Origin: Vigna angularis | Lineage: Eukaryota > Streptophyta > Magnoliopsida > Fabales > Fabaceae | Assembly (NCBI RefSeq): GCF_016808095.1 | Contig: NC_068972.1 | Coordinates: forward strand, 37,913,029 to 37,977,028 | DNA length: 64,000 bases | Direction of reading: 5' to 3' | Shown here: piece after piece, positions 45,961 through 57,466 of the stretch | Layout: the number at the start of each line of letters is the position of its first letter | How positions within the stretch are numbered: the stretch's first letter is position 1 | Program-made: the position numbers and the translations under genes | Notes under the pieces: generated by a model | The model's database searches: none | The model's input: the letters and a program-made list of their open reading frames with translations, nothing else | What the model was told of the DNA's origin: nothing

Positions 45961-47106
45961 ATCGAATACTAGTACAAGACCGATTGGTCATTAATTGAAG
46001 CTCCACAAGCAAAACTCAGTTAAGACCTAACACAAGAGGAAGGTCGAACGGTCAATGAATGACACTCGATGATCTGCATAATTCTGCTGAATAACTGCAG
46101 AATTATGATCAACACCCATCTCTACTATTTCACTGCATTTTTCCCAACTTCTAATCCTCCAAACTTGTATCATACACACCTATACGCCTAACTAAGAGTA
46201 TCTAAACCTTTACAACATCATTAAGAGAGTTTCATCTCAGATTATAGGGTCAATCCTGCAGAATCATCAACTGAAGGACCTAAAATCAGATTTCCTACCA
46301 TTGGCACATTTTTAAGTGATTCAAAGGTTCTAACAAGTTCTAAACAACATACCCAGATTCTCCCTACAGACCAATATCACACCTGATACCCATTCCCCTT
46401 TTTCACTACTACACTTCCTCACAGTTCACTCGGCACAATAACTAGAGTTTTGCAGAAATGAAATCAACAAGACCACAACATTCATCAGCCCACACAAACA
46501 ATGCAGAACACAAAATCATTCAATTACATATACATCAATATTCAAAACAACAGTTACATACACAGTAAATTCATCAATTAAATTAACTAGCTTCCCTTAC
46601 CTTTAACAGAACCGAACAACTTCTACACCTCTAGAAAATTTTTTTGAACCTCAAAAAAATCCTAAGAACACCTATGAACCACGGATTGGTGAAAGAGGAC
46701 CAACCGTAGAACCAAAATGAAATCAGAAAAGGAAGAAGGAGAATGCGGAACACTTGCAAACAAGATTGTTCCTTGCATGCAGGAAAACCAAAAATCGCTA
46801 AAACCAGAGAACGAGACTTACCAGTTCAAAATGCTAAACCAAACAGTGAAACAGGAAGCCATTGACGCTAGGATCACTTAGGTGCCTCTTGATCGTCGAA
46901 CAAATGAGCCACCAGTGAGAATTTCTAGAGAGAAGGGAGAGGAAGAGTAGAGAATAATGTTTTAGAGAGATGAAAAATATTTAGATAATGAACCGAGTGT
47001 TTAAAATTTCTATTTATACTATTGACTTATTTTAACACAAATTATTCGATCTCATTGTTTTAATACAAGTATCTACTCTTAAGAGGTTATTTTCTGGGTT
47101 CTTACA

Positions 47107-48717
47107 GAAGCCACTACACATTAAGAGATGTAAAAATAAATTTTAATCCGTGAATTAATTCCAGGTATAAATCATATTAATTTTAAAAAAATATTAATTT
47201 TTGCAAATATCAATCAAATTAAACTCGACTCTGCTAATTAAATATATTCGAGTTGAAATATAATTATTTATTTTACTTTTATTATTTTTAATAACTCTTT
47301 TATTATAATTATAATTATTTATTATTTTTAATTATATAGATTGATAATTTGATATTTTAAAATTCTAGAATAACATTCAATAATATTTAAATAGTTTAAA
47401 TACTTAATTAACTTATTTGTTATATAAATTAACAGTTTAATTTTTAATTATTACTTTTAAAGGAATGTTTAGTAAAAATATGTAAATATTTTATTATATT
47501 ACTATAAAATAATAAATTGACTTAATTCACTTTAATTATATTATAAACTAAATTGAAAAAATAAAAATAAACCCGCTAATTTATCATTTTATAATGACCT
47601 ACTCGATTATAAAAGTTTTAACAAAAATAAATAAATAAATCGAGTTAACTTTATTTTTAACTCAATTCACAATAAGCAAATCTGTAAATTTGACATCCTT
47701 ACAGACAAATATCCTATACTGTAACATTAATTATATCAACATAAATTATAAAGTATGTAAAATATATATTCAATACTTAACATAAATTATAAAATAGTTA
47801 ATTGTAATTTGTTTAGATAGTTAATACACGAAATTATACATAATAATACTAGAAATTAAAAATCAATTTAAAATTTAATAATAATTTTTTTGTTAACTTA
47901 GTTGATACTATTTAGAATTGTCTTAGTTAAAAATATTTAGAGTTTAATTTAAAAGTCAAGCATCATGATTTTAAAATCCTTACATAAACATAACACAATT
48001 AACACTATTAGTAACCAACAATTTTTATTTGTTCATGTTAATTTTTATCTTATGCTAAATACCTATTTTTTTATTATATAAATAATAATTATTAACATCA
48101 AAATTAATAAAAGTTAAAATTAAAAAAAGGTAGAAAATTACACTATAGTTCATAATATTAAATAATTTTATTTAAAATGTAATTCTCATCTTTCCTATTG
48201 TGTAATAAGTGTTTACTATATATTTGTTGATTTAATAAAAATAAAAAATATTATAAAATAAAAGAGTTGGTGGTCCACATATAGCTGCATTAATACTACA
48301 TAGCTAAGGTCTCAAACTTATCTCATCAAACTGTTTTTTTAGTTAATTAGGTTTAAAATCCAACAATTCATTATTTATGTTGTAATAATTAATTTTAAAA
48401 AAAAGCATGTATCTAAACCTTTTAATTTTTTTATAACGTTCTAACATCAAATAAAAGATAATAATTTTAAATTGTTTTATATTTTAAAATAAAAATATTA
48501 TTTTATTAGTGTTGGATGAATGATCATTTTAGTAGATTGGACCAGTGGTCATAAAAAAATGTAGTGTTCCTTTCTTATCATCCAATAATTTCACCATTGA
48601 GACTTCTTGCATCCCTTACCCCTTAAAAAATGACCATTTTATTAATTAACTGGAAAATGGCATAACAAGTATACATATTCATCCTACAACTTTGTTAGTT
48701 AATGTCTTGAGAAATAA
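47107..48717. other. AT-rich intergenic DNA; block Y (copy 1) from about 48040
   Basis: No gene. From about 48040 to 48717 it aligns with 54001-54361 plus 56981-57370: shared AGAAAATTACACTATA, CATAGCTAAG.TCTCAA, TTTTAGTAGATTGGA and CAATAATTTCACCAT in the same order. This is the second block of the segmental duplication. Confidence 0.7.
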
Positions 48718-49731
48718 AAATGTTAGAGGAAGAGTTGAGAAATACAATAAAGAATTCAAATTTTCTTTTTTTAAAATATCAACTACAATTAAATATTTAT
48801 AAGTGTTAATGAAGAGATTTAAACTCTACAATTAGAAGTTTCTCTAATTAAATTTTTTACTTATTTTACTTTAATGACATTTCTTTTCCTTAATTTAAAA
48901 TTTTCTTTTTCACACCAATTTTTACTCTTAACTTTTAAAACTCTTCAAACTTTAGTGTCGTAAAAATATTTATAATTTAATGACGTATTTAAGCTTCACT
49001 TCCTTTCTAGTAATGAATTCCCTTATTAAATGATATCATGTGTCGATGTGTTTGCTTTTTAATCATGAAATATCACATTATTTGTCTGCTTTTGTGGACT
49101 TATTATCTATATGATTGAGAGGTGCATAAACTTTATAATACTTTCCATTCTTTTGGTTATAGTCTTTTACAATAAGTTATGATTTGTATCTTTCCACCTC
49201 TTCGGTTGTATTCTTCTTTGTTTTATATACTCATTTTACTCCAATTGTTTCATTTCTTTTGGGAATAGTTGTTAATCCTCATAATCATTTCTTTTAATTG
49301 AATTCATCTCCAGTTTCATAACTTGTCTCCACCTTTTATTTTTTACAATTTTCTTAAAATCCAATGACTTACAATCTATTTGAAGATAATATAATTCTTC
49401 AAGATTACAAGTAACTTTATCACATCTTTTATAGATTTCATATATATCTTATATCTTTCTTAGCCTTTTACTTTGTACTTTCTTTATGGACATGAGACTT
49501 AGATGATGGAGTGTATAAATAAGAGTGACATCTTGAACTGTAGTTTTTTTATCTTCTTCTTCTCCAAGATTTGGAAGAAAATTGTAAGTCTTTTCTACTT
49601 AAGCCTCCAAGTTTCACATAGCTTCTTCATCAAACTCAACTTCACAAATTACAATTTGTAGCCTTAGAGTGAGCAATGAAGACATGCTTGGCACTTTGTC
49701 ATCAAGCTTGCCAAACTTATTCTTGTCGTCT
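48718..49731 (-). pseudogene. Copia pol fragment inserted downstream of UGT-4
   Basis: Absent from the homologous place downstream of UGT-5. On the minus strand, near 49730-49600, translation gives DDKNKFGKLDDK and later EVEFDEEAM, resembling the linker between integrase and reverse transcriptase in Copia polyproteins. The next part, to about 49200, loosely matches the start of the reverse transcriptase region (EMNSIKRND). Stops are frequent. A direct repeat TAGTTAATGTCTT(G/T)AGAAA lies on both sides (about 48697-48717 and 49732-49750). No LTRs were seen. Confidence 0.5.
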
Positions 49732-49849
49732 AGTTAATGTCTTTAGAAACAGACATATTCTTGCCAAACTTATTTTGGGTTATCTTCACCAACAGTTGTA
49801 AAATTCTGATACATTCAACTACGAATCACACAAAAATAAACTGACGACA

Positions 49850-51226
49850 TTATTTAGTGATGTGAGCAATGAAAGAATCCATTTCCACGCGAGAAACTCC
49901 ACCTACTACCGTGGACATATGGATGACATTTTTAAGCCACGCTGCTCTCTCTCTCATCTCATCACCTTCCTTTGTTTGCATCAACCTTCTCACACCGTTC
50001 TCAACATCTGATGCAGTCACCAACGCTTTCCTCTGTGACCAATCCTTCACAACCAAACCAACCTTCAGAACCTCTGTTATCAGAGCTGCGTTACTTGGTT
50101 GGTCAGAGTGCATTGGCCATGTTGCTATTGGCACTCCCATGGTTATGCTCTCCAAGCACGAGTTCCATCCACAATGGCTCATAAACCCACCTGTTGAAGG
50201 GTGGCTCAGAATTTCCAATTGGGGTGCCCAATCCCTCACAATCAGCCCCTTGCCTTCCACTCTCTCCTCAAACCCATTTGGAAGATCAAGTCTTTTTGCT
50301 TCGTTTTCATCAAAGATGTCCCCTTTATCAGCATCTCTCAGCACCCAGATGAACTTCTGCTTGCTTTGTTCCAACCCAATTGCTATCTGTTGGATCTGTT
50401 CCACTTTCAAAGTTGTTGTTGTTCCAAAAGACACATATATCACTGAATTAGGCTCTTGTTTATCAAGCCACTCCATGCATGAGTGCCTTTCTTTTGAATC
50501 TTTCTTCTCAACGGCTAAAGGGTTGAACGGTCCCAGTGCCCAAATCTCTTTACCATCAGTGACAGCCTCCATCAACTCAATGTAATCACCATCAATCACC
50601 CTGCTTGTGTTGTAGATGAATCCATCACTGAATTTGAGAAATTCTCTTTGTGTAGTAAGGAAATCCAAGAATTGGGTTGGGAAGCATCCTTCCAGAGAAG
50701 GAACTTTAAGGGCGTTCATGGCTTCAACCGAAGGCCTTCCAATTCTGTTCCAGTAGTGAACGTAGACGCTAAAGGCGCATGTGATGTGAAAAGTGTAATT
50801 CTCAACATTAGGTATGTTTGTGGCATCTTGTGCCACTGAAGCCATGGCAGAGTCATGAATGACTATAACCCTTTTGGCTTCAGAGGAGAGGGATAGAAGC
50901 AGTTTCCTCACAGGGTCTCGAAGATGCATAGAGGCCTCAAAGGAGGGAATTAGATGAGATGGGAAATCGCTTTCTGGATCGGGAGAAGGGGAAACAAAGG
51001 TTGGAACATCAAAGGCATGGAAATGAATGTTAGAAATGGAATCGTGGTGACGAAGAGTGGCTTGGCGAATGTGAGTGACAGTGGAAACATAATGAACTGG
51101 TATGTTGTGTGATGAGATAATGTTTGAGAGATGCAGAAGCTGATTGAGATGGCCTTGTGCAGAGAAAGGTATCAGAACCACCACCACTTGGTTTTTCTGA
51201 GCAAGATTTCCTCCATTAGAAGCCAT
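49850..51226 (-). CDS. UGT-4: zeatin O-glycosyltransferase-like UDP-glycosyltransferase
   Basis: Predicted cytosolic cytokinin O-glycosyltransferase, 458 aa. The start chosen is the ATG of MASNGGN, aligning with UGT-3, -5 and -6. The frame stays open 17 codons further (to 51277), but that extension begins with TTG and has no in-frame ATG, so it is leader. Catalytic His26 in SAQGHLNQ and Asp125 in VIHDSAM are present; the PSPG box spans about 333-376 and ends HSDQ. It has PFSAQ in place of PFPAQ and a three-residue deletion near residue 83 (SPDPESD), both shared with UGT-5, its closest relative at about 90% identity by eye. It is in copy 1 of the segmental duplication. Substrate inferred from family only. 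Confidence 0.94.
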   Translation of the reverse strand: MASNGGNLAQKNQVVVVLIPFSAQGHLNQLLHLSNIISSHNIPVHYVSTVTHIRQATLRHHDSISNIHFHAFDVPTFVSPSPDPESDFPSHLIPSFEASMHLRDPVRKLLLSLSSEAKRVIVIHDSAMASVAQDATNIPNVENYTFHITCAFSVYVHYWNRIGRPSVEAMNALKVPSLEGCFPTQFLDFLTTQREFLKFSDGFIYNTSRVIDGDYIELMEAVTDGKEIWALGPFNPLAVEKKDSKERHSCMEWLDKQEPNSVIYVSFGTTTTLKVEQIQQIAIGLEQSKQKFIWVLRDADKGDIFDENEAKRLDLPNGFEERVEGKGLIVRDWAPQLEILSHPSTGGFMSHCGWNSCLESITMGVPIATWPMHSDQPSNAALITEVLKVGLVVKDWSQRKALVTASDVENGVRRLMQTKEGDEMRERAAWLKNVIHMSTVVGGVSRVEMDSFIAHITK

Positions 51227-51429
51227 GATCAGGAACTTAGAGAAGCTGTTATTCAACTTCGACAAAGGATTCAGCAAGAAGAGGTTCGGTGGTTGGGTTG
51301 AATGATGTTATGTAAAGTATTTAGAGGAATTCTGTGGACTGCATGAAACTAACTTTTTATTTTATTTACGAACCTGATCTAGCAGTAATTTGTCTTTTAT
51401 TACAAAATTTAGAAAAAGAAAAAATGTTT

Positions 51430-52262
51430 ATTCTCTACTTTCAGGGTTTAGTTCAAAGTAATCTTATCTTTTAAAAAACATAACGATGGAAATGTCACTG
51501 TGATATCTCATAGGTGGACTTAAATGATTTTTTAATTTAAAAAAAAAGTTTCTGCCATGTCATCATCAGCATCTCTAAACAAATCCTAATTTCTCTCCAA
51601 GAAACCCTAACCATCGCACCATCCAGCGCCGTCACCGCCATCCTCGTCGGGCAGCCATCATCTCCAACACATCACATGCCACCACCAAAGCTATGCGACG
51701 AGAACGCGAGAAACCCTATGTCTCAATGATTTGCTTGCAGGTGGAGGCAAACAGCGGCACGATTAGTGATGGAGAAGAGTGACGATTCGCGATCTGCAGT
51801 AGCTGGCGATTTTGCTGGTGATTAGTTGTGGACCATTCTGTGGTGGAGATTGGACAGTAGTGCTGCTTGCGCGACGGCGATTTGGCTGGTGCGAGGATGA
51901 AAATGGTGAAAATTGGTGGTCGCGGCATAGCAAGGGATCACGTTGGGTGGTGGTGCGAGAACAAAGGTAAGATGCGAAGGTGATGGAGATGCAACAGAAG
52001 GGAGAAGACACTTTGGTGGTGGCGCGTGATGTGTTGGAAAGGACGACTACCGACGAGATGGCGGTGACGACGCTGGATGGTACGGCGGCTAGGGTTTCTT
52101 GGAGATAGGGTTTGTCTGGAGATGTTGATGATGACGTGGTATTTGCACCGTTATATTTTTAACTGCGTGAGTGGAAAAGACCAGATTGAACATTTTTTAA
52201 CGAGAACTTTTTTAAAAGATAGAATTATTTTGAACCAAACCCGTGAAAGTGGAGACTAAATG
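51430..52262. mobile_element. foldback element with long terminal inverted repeats
   Basis: The left 200 bp (CTACTTTCAGGGTTTAGTTC, TATCTTTTAAAAAA, ATGTCATCATCAGCATCTC, CTCCAAGAAACCCTA, ACCATCCAGCG) match the complement of the right 200 bp (52262-52060) in the same order with moderate divergence. The centre is GC-rich and non-coding. Long inverted repeats suggest a Mutator-like element, possibly carrying captured host sequence, but I could not find a clear 9-bp target duplication. It lies 0.2 kb upstream of UGT-4. Confidence 0.7.
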
Positions 52263-54322
52263 ATGTATTAAACTAAGAAAAATCATAAAACGAGACAAAA
52301 ATGTATTACAAAACAAAACAACAAACAATAAACATATAATTTTTATTAAAAAAATGATTAAATAACTTGTTCTATGAATAAAGTAATTTAGGGATACTCG
52401 GTCCAAGCATATTTTTGAGTCGGATAAACGGGAGAGAAGACGTGTGCTTCTTGTCTACCGCTTCCCATTTCTCAAATAAAACCTTTGCCTGACTCTGGAT
52501 AATGGAGACAAACACCATTTTTATTTTATTTTTTTCTCTAAGAGTAAATCATTTCAATTTAAATATGTTCCAACAGCACTCACACCATAGGAATTTTAAC
52601 AATCAGCTATCAAACTATAACATTGATTACAACAACCACGCTAACAAATCCATCAAATAACGAATTCTCATTTAAAATTGGAATCAAGTTTTTAACTATA
52701 AATAATTATGTTAATTTATAATTTATTTAAATTTTAATTTATAATAATATTTATTAAAATTGTGGTAGTTTACATTAATTTTAATATTTAAATTTATTTA
52801 AGTTGGAATTAGGTATATATGTTAGTATAATTTAATTTTAAAAATCAATGTTAACGTTATTTATCACTAATTGAAAGATAACACTAATTGTTCAGAACCG
52901 ATTATTATATCATTCCACAACAAATTTGAAAGTAGCATTGTTAATTCTCCAACACTTATTGTCAAACATATATAATTCAATAATAAAAAAAAAAGAGTGG
53001 ATCGTATAACTGTTTAATTAGTTTAAGATCATCCGGTCTGAAACGTCTAGAAAACTTATCAATGAGAAAAACGGACCTAGTTGTCGATCTTAAACAGAAA
53101 TTAAGACTAAATATGATTATATTAAACTTAAGTATAATTGTTATCCATTTGGTCGTAATTAGGTCAATATGTTGTAAAATTTATCTAGATTTAAGATATT
53201 GTGGTATTTAATATGTATTTATTGTTATAACTTCCAAATATTTACTGATTTTGACATCACTTTATACAATAACCTCTGAGTTTGACTAAACTAAGAGTGA
53301 AGTGAAAGAAAAATAGTGACTTATGCTTAAAATAGGATGAACAAAATAAGGAGAGATTACCCTCACACCGAAACAAAAAAAAACAAATGCAAAACATTTC
53401 ATTTGCAACAAAACAACTAACAACTAAGTCACCAAACATCATCAAAGACATTATTATTCTAAATATTAGAAATTTTAAATTTTACATTTTTATATCACTT
53501 TTTAGATCATGTTTTATTTGATCATGATTTGGATTATATATTCTTATAATGTGGAGTATGAGTTGTTGTCATTTATTTTCTTTTTAGTTAGATATTGTTA
53601 TTTTGATTTAGATTTTTTAAATTTGAATTAAGCAAAGTGTTGGTCTCATATTTTAATATTAATTATATATTGGTCAAAATTTTATTTTGCTTGATTTAAA
53701 TCTCATTACAATTTACATAATGTAGAAAAAATTGGAAATAAAATAGAATATAAATTTTAATAAAACAAAAAGTACATCATCCATATGTAATTCATATCGC
53801 ATTACTTACAAATTACTTTACATGTAACATTATCTATGGATATTTCTTTTTATGTAAATTTACCAAACACTTGTTGTACAATTTTTTTCATATGTAATTT
53901 GTAGATAATATCCAAATACTTACAGATTTTATAACTTACATACGAAATTTTATCACGAATTTTTATCTAGAAAAAAATCAATTTTATTTTACACATATGA
54001 CACCTATCTTCTTATTATATAAGTAACAATTATTAACATCAAATTAATAAAAAATAAAGCTGCGAAGACAAGTAGAAAATTACACTATAATTCATAATAT
54101 TCAATAATTTTATTGAAAATATAATTCTCATATTTCCTATTATGTAATCAATGTTTTTTTATATATGTATTGATTTATAAAAGTTAAAAAGATTATAAAA
54201 TGCAAGAGTTGAGGCTCAAATCAAATATAGCAAAATTAATAGTACATAACTAAGCTCTCAACCTTATCTTTATCAAATTAATTTTAATTTTTTTTAATTA
54301 AATTAGTTTTAACATCAACAAT

Positions 54323-54357
<35 letters not shown>

Positions 54358-54366
54358 GTTGTAATA
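52263..54366. other. intergenic DNA with blocks X and Y (copy 2) of the segmental duplication
   Basis: Gene-free. 52340-52870 is the sister of 33820-34386, and 54001-54361 the sister of 48040-48390. The part between is AT-rich with no visible element. An (AT)n microsatellite lies at about 54328-54351. TAATA at 54362-54366 is the left target duplication of the next element. Confidence 0.7.
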
Positions 54367-54865
54367 ATTGGATATATTAGATTATTCTTTATCTTTTATT
54401 TTTTATCTTTAGTTACTTTATTATAATATTTTATTTGTATTTTAGACTTAGCTCATATTCCTTCTATTATAAATAGAGTTTCCTATGTGTATATTCAATA
54501 TAAGGGGAATATCTTATAGATAATTTTTACTATATTAAACATGGTATCAAAGTCTGATTCTTAAGAAAAATTTTCGTTGCCCCTATCCACTACAACTGTC
54601 ATCATTGCTATTAGAGTTGTCATCGTTGTTGTCATAATCATTGGAGCATCAGTTTCTACTAGTCTTGGTCAAGCGACCACAATACTACCAATATCACTGG
54701 CATTGAAGTCCAGACGTGCTCTAACACACAAATCACAATTCACTTTTATCATCTTTTTTAGCCACTGGTGGCAGCCCATGTGTCTTCGTCTTTGGCACCG
54801 ACCACCTTCATTAGACTTGTTGCGACCTCCTATCTTTAGATTTGACCTCGTTCAATAATATGGTA

Positions 54866-56797
54866 TGACTTGGTGTGAGGCAGATCAATTAGTCTTTTAT
54901 TCTTCCTTCTTCATAGTATATGTTGATGACATCCTTTTTACACGAAGTGACAATGATGGCATTTCTCAAATGAAACAACATCTTTGCAATCATTTTCAAA
55001 CCAAAGATCTTGGTAAACATAGATTTTCTTGGGTATCCTTATATCTCAAAGGAAGTATGTATTGGATATTTGGAGGAAACTGGATTGGTGAATTCAAAAT
55101 TTGTTAATACACCCATAGATCCTAATACTAAACTTTTACCAAAATACGAGGAGTTTATATTCGACCCCGAGCAATATAGAAGACTACTTGAAAAATTGAA
55201 TTATCTTACAATTATTCGTCATAACATTTCCTTTGCAATTAGTGTGGTAAGTCAATTCCTTAATTCCTCGTATGAAGATGATTGTAATGCAATTATTTGT
55301 ATATTAAAGTACATTAAAGGATCTTGTGGAAAATGGTTGTTATATGGTTCAAATAACCATATAAGAGTGATTTTTTATTCAAATGTTGATTAGACAAGAT
55401 CTCCTTCTAATAGAAGATCAACATCAGGATATTATGTCACCATTGATGGTAACTTGATCTCTTGGAAAAGCAAGAAACACTAGTGCAAAAACAGCATATA
55501 ACGTCACGCGTTCAATGTCCAACCACTGAGTAACCAACGTTAAAAATGACCGGTGACATTTTTGTAAATAAATGCAATTATTAGACGTCGTTTAGAATTG
55601 TAATTCAATTTTAATTTGTTATATTGGGTAAATTTTTCGAAAATGCTTGGCGCGAAGGTGAAAATGTATTTACGTATGACGTCGAATTCCCTATGTCAAA
55701 AGGATATAAAACGTCGAATGCACCAGTGTAAGACGTTAAAATATTAGTGAATTCAATAAAAATTTGAGCGGGAGATTGAAAATCCATTCACATTATCTTA
55801 ACGCACGATACCCTCTTCTCTGCTCAAACTTTTCTGGAACAAAGTTTGACGACCATCACATGTAATCTTTCTTTCACAAATGCATGTTAATTAACTACTT
55901 TAGGTATGATTTTCGTTTGTTTTGACCGATTATTTTCGTGTTCTTGTCCTTCATAGGCGCATTCTGCTTTCTCTCTGATTGGTGGCAACACTTTATTTCG
56001 ACAAACCCACATTTTGAAGGTTAGTTTTTATTTTCGTTTTGAAGAACTTGTTTGTTGTTTTTTTGGTGAACTTGTTTGTTGTTGTTGTTTGGTTGAACCT
56101 GGTTGTTGTTGTTGTTTGATTGAACTTGTTTGTTGTTTGTTATTGTTGTTTGTTATTAGTGTTTGTTATTGTTATTTTTTGTTGATACTATACTACACGT
56201 TCATAATTCATGCTTTATAAAATACCAAAAACTGAAATTTGTTGTTTTTCTGCTTTTCAGATATCATAGAGTTGTTAAAAAATATCACAATTAATTAAAA
56301 AAAATTATTAACGTCGAATATTGACAAAATTCGATGTTAATTTGCTTTACTATGAACGTCGAATTGTTCTATTTCAACGTCAATTTAATGTCTTCCGATA
56401 TACGTCGACCTCGAAGGTGACATGAAAGGATGAAAAACACTGACGTTATACGATGTTTTTTGTACTAGTGAAATAGAGTGTTGTTGTAATATCTAGTGCA
56501 AAAGCATAATATAAAGTTATGACTCTAGTCACTTGTGAACTTGTTTGACTTAAAATATTGTTTAGAGAGTTACAATTTGGATATGTCATTCAAATGATAC
56601 TTATACGTAACAATCAAACTACTTTTCATATTAATTCTAGTCTTGTTTTTCATGAGAGGATCAAACATATTGAGATTGACACTCATTTAATTCAAGAGAA
56701 GATTGTATCGAAAAACATCAAAATCGAGTTTGTTAATTTAAGTTATCAGTTAACATATATTTTTACAAAGTTTTTACTGATCGATGCACCAGCTTGA
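54866..56797 (+). pseudogene. Copia pol remnant (reverse transcriptase end and RNase H)
   Basis: Translation shows YVDDILFTRSDND (the catalytic YVDD of Copia reverse transcriptase), then after a frameshift FLGYPYISKEVC, PEQYRRLLEKLNYLT and, past a TAG, RRSTSGYYVTIDG with SWKSKK, the start of the Copia RNase H. The CACTA insertion splits it after SWKSKK. It resumes at 56474 with VVVISSAKA, CELV, FHERIKHIEIDTHLIQEKI and QLTYIFTKF. Several stops are present. Gag, protease and integrase are missing, evidently by internal deletion between about 54600 and 54860. Confidence 0.88.
55478..56470. mobile_element. CACTA-type DNA transposon inside the Copia RNase H
   Basis: The left end is CACTAGTGCAAAAACAG and the right end TTTTTTGTACTAGTG. 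The 3-bp sequence AAA lies outside both ends (55475-55477 and 56471-56473), the expected target size for CACTA elements. Removing the insert and one AAA restores the Copia reading KSKK then (stop) SVVVISSA. It is 993 bp, encodes no transposase, and shares subterminal sequence and a TTGTTG-rich tract (about 56040-56180) with the copy at 2715-3891. Confidence 0.88.
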
Positions 56798-56980
56798 AGG
56801 ATGATGTTAGACATATTAAATTATTAGATATTTTATATAGATAGTTTATCTTTATCTTTTATCTTTAGTTAGTTTCTTATTATTTCTTATTTATATTTTG
56901 AATTTTTATTATAAATAAAATATCCTATATTCAAGACAGATTAATTTCATATATAATTTTTATTGTATTAAAACGTAATA

Positions 56981-57466
56981 ATTTATATATGTACCTTTTT
57001 ATTATTTTTATAACATTTCAATGTCAATTAAAAAAATAAGATATTTACTTTTTGTTTTTGAATAATTCATTTTAAATTATTTTATATTTTAAAATAAAGA
57101 TATTATTTTGTATGAGTGGTCACTTTAGTAGATTGGAGAGAGTGGTTAGCTGGAGTATTCCTTTCTCATCACCAATAATTTCACCATCGGTGCTTGCATC
57201 CTTTACGCCTAAAAAATGACCATTTTAATCAATAACTATGAAGTACAACTTTCAAACTCATGAACAAAAGCAGTATTGTTTCTATAAAACTGGAACAACT
57301 CTTTCAAAATGGCATAACAAGTCAGCATACCAATCCTACAACTTTGCTAGGTAATGTCTTGAGAAAGAGAAATATTCATGCCAAACTTATTTTGGGCTAT
57401 CTTCATCAACTGTTGTAAAATTCTGATATATTAAACAACAAATCACACAAACAGAAACTGATGAGA
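56981..57466. other. block Y (copy 2, continued), downstream of UGT-5
   Basis: Non-coding; aligns with 48390-48717 and 49732-49849, including TCACTTTAGTAGATTGGA and GCCAAACTTATTTTGGGCTA. It lacks the 1-kb Copia fragment present in copy 1. Confidence 0.75.

Larger units (their letters stand above)
44729..47106 (-). mobile_element. solo LTR of the Tekay-like family (minus), 2378 bp
   Basis: On the minus strand it starts TGTAAGAACCC and ends CAATGTTACA. It carries the family leader ending GAACTGGTAAGTCT, CGAACG motifs and the GGTTTCCAGTACTAC region. The flanks are GAAGA (44724-44728) and GAAGC (47107-47111), a 5-bp duplication with one mismatch. There is no internal region. It contains a C homopolymer and a minisatellite, described separately. 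Confidence 0.8.
54367..56975 (+). mobile_element. decayed Copia-type LTR retrotransposon
   Basis: The 5' LTR at about 54367-54541 is followed at once by TGGTATCAAAGTC, a variant methionine-tRNA primer binding site. The 3' LTR lies at about 56805-56975. TAATA flanks both sides (54362-54366 and 56976-56980). Internal coding is reduced to the end of reverse transcriptase and RNase H, and a CACTA element has inserted at 55478-56470. The LTRs differ at many sites, so this is an old insertion. Its sister segment near 48390 has the uninterrupted sequence TTGTAATAATTAATTTT. Confidence 0.85.

Noticed and set aside
49869..50585. 238-aa open frame on the plus strand opposite UGT-4 (and similar ones at 57486-58199 and 30212-30832)
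   Set aside because: These are antisense shadows of the UGT frames. They follow the UGT conservation exactly and have no domain of their own.
51227..51277. Longer start for UGT-4 (51277), UGT-5 (58879) and UGT-6 (61959)
   Set aside because: The upstream start codons are TTG; the first ATG is MASNG, which aligns with the other family members.
54577..54858. 93-aa frame after the Copia 5' LTR as a gag gene
   Set aside because: It shows no zinc knuckle or capsid similarity and abuts a deletion junction to reverse transcriptase; at best it is leader or gag debris.
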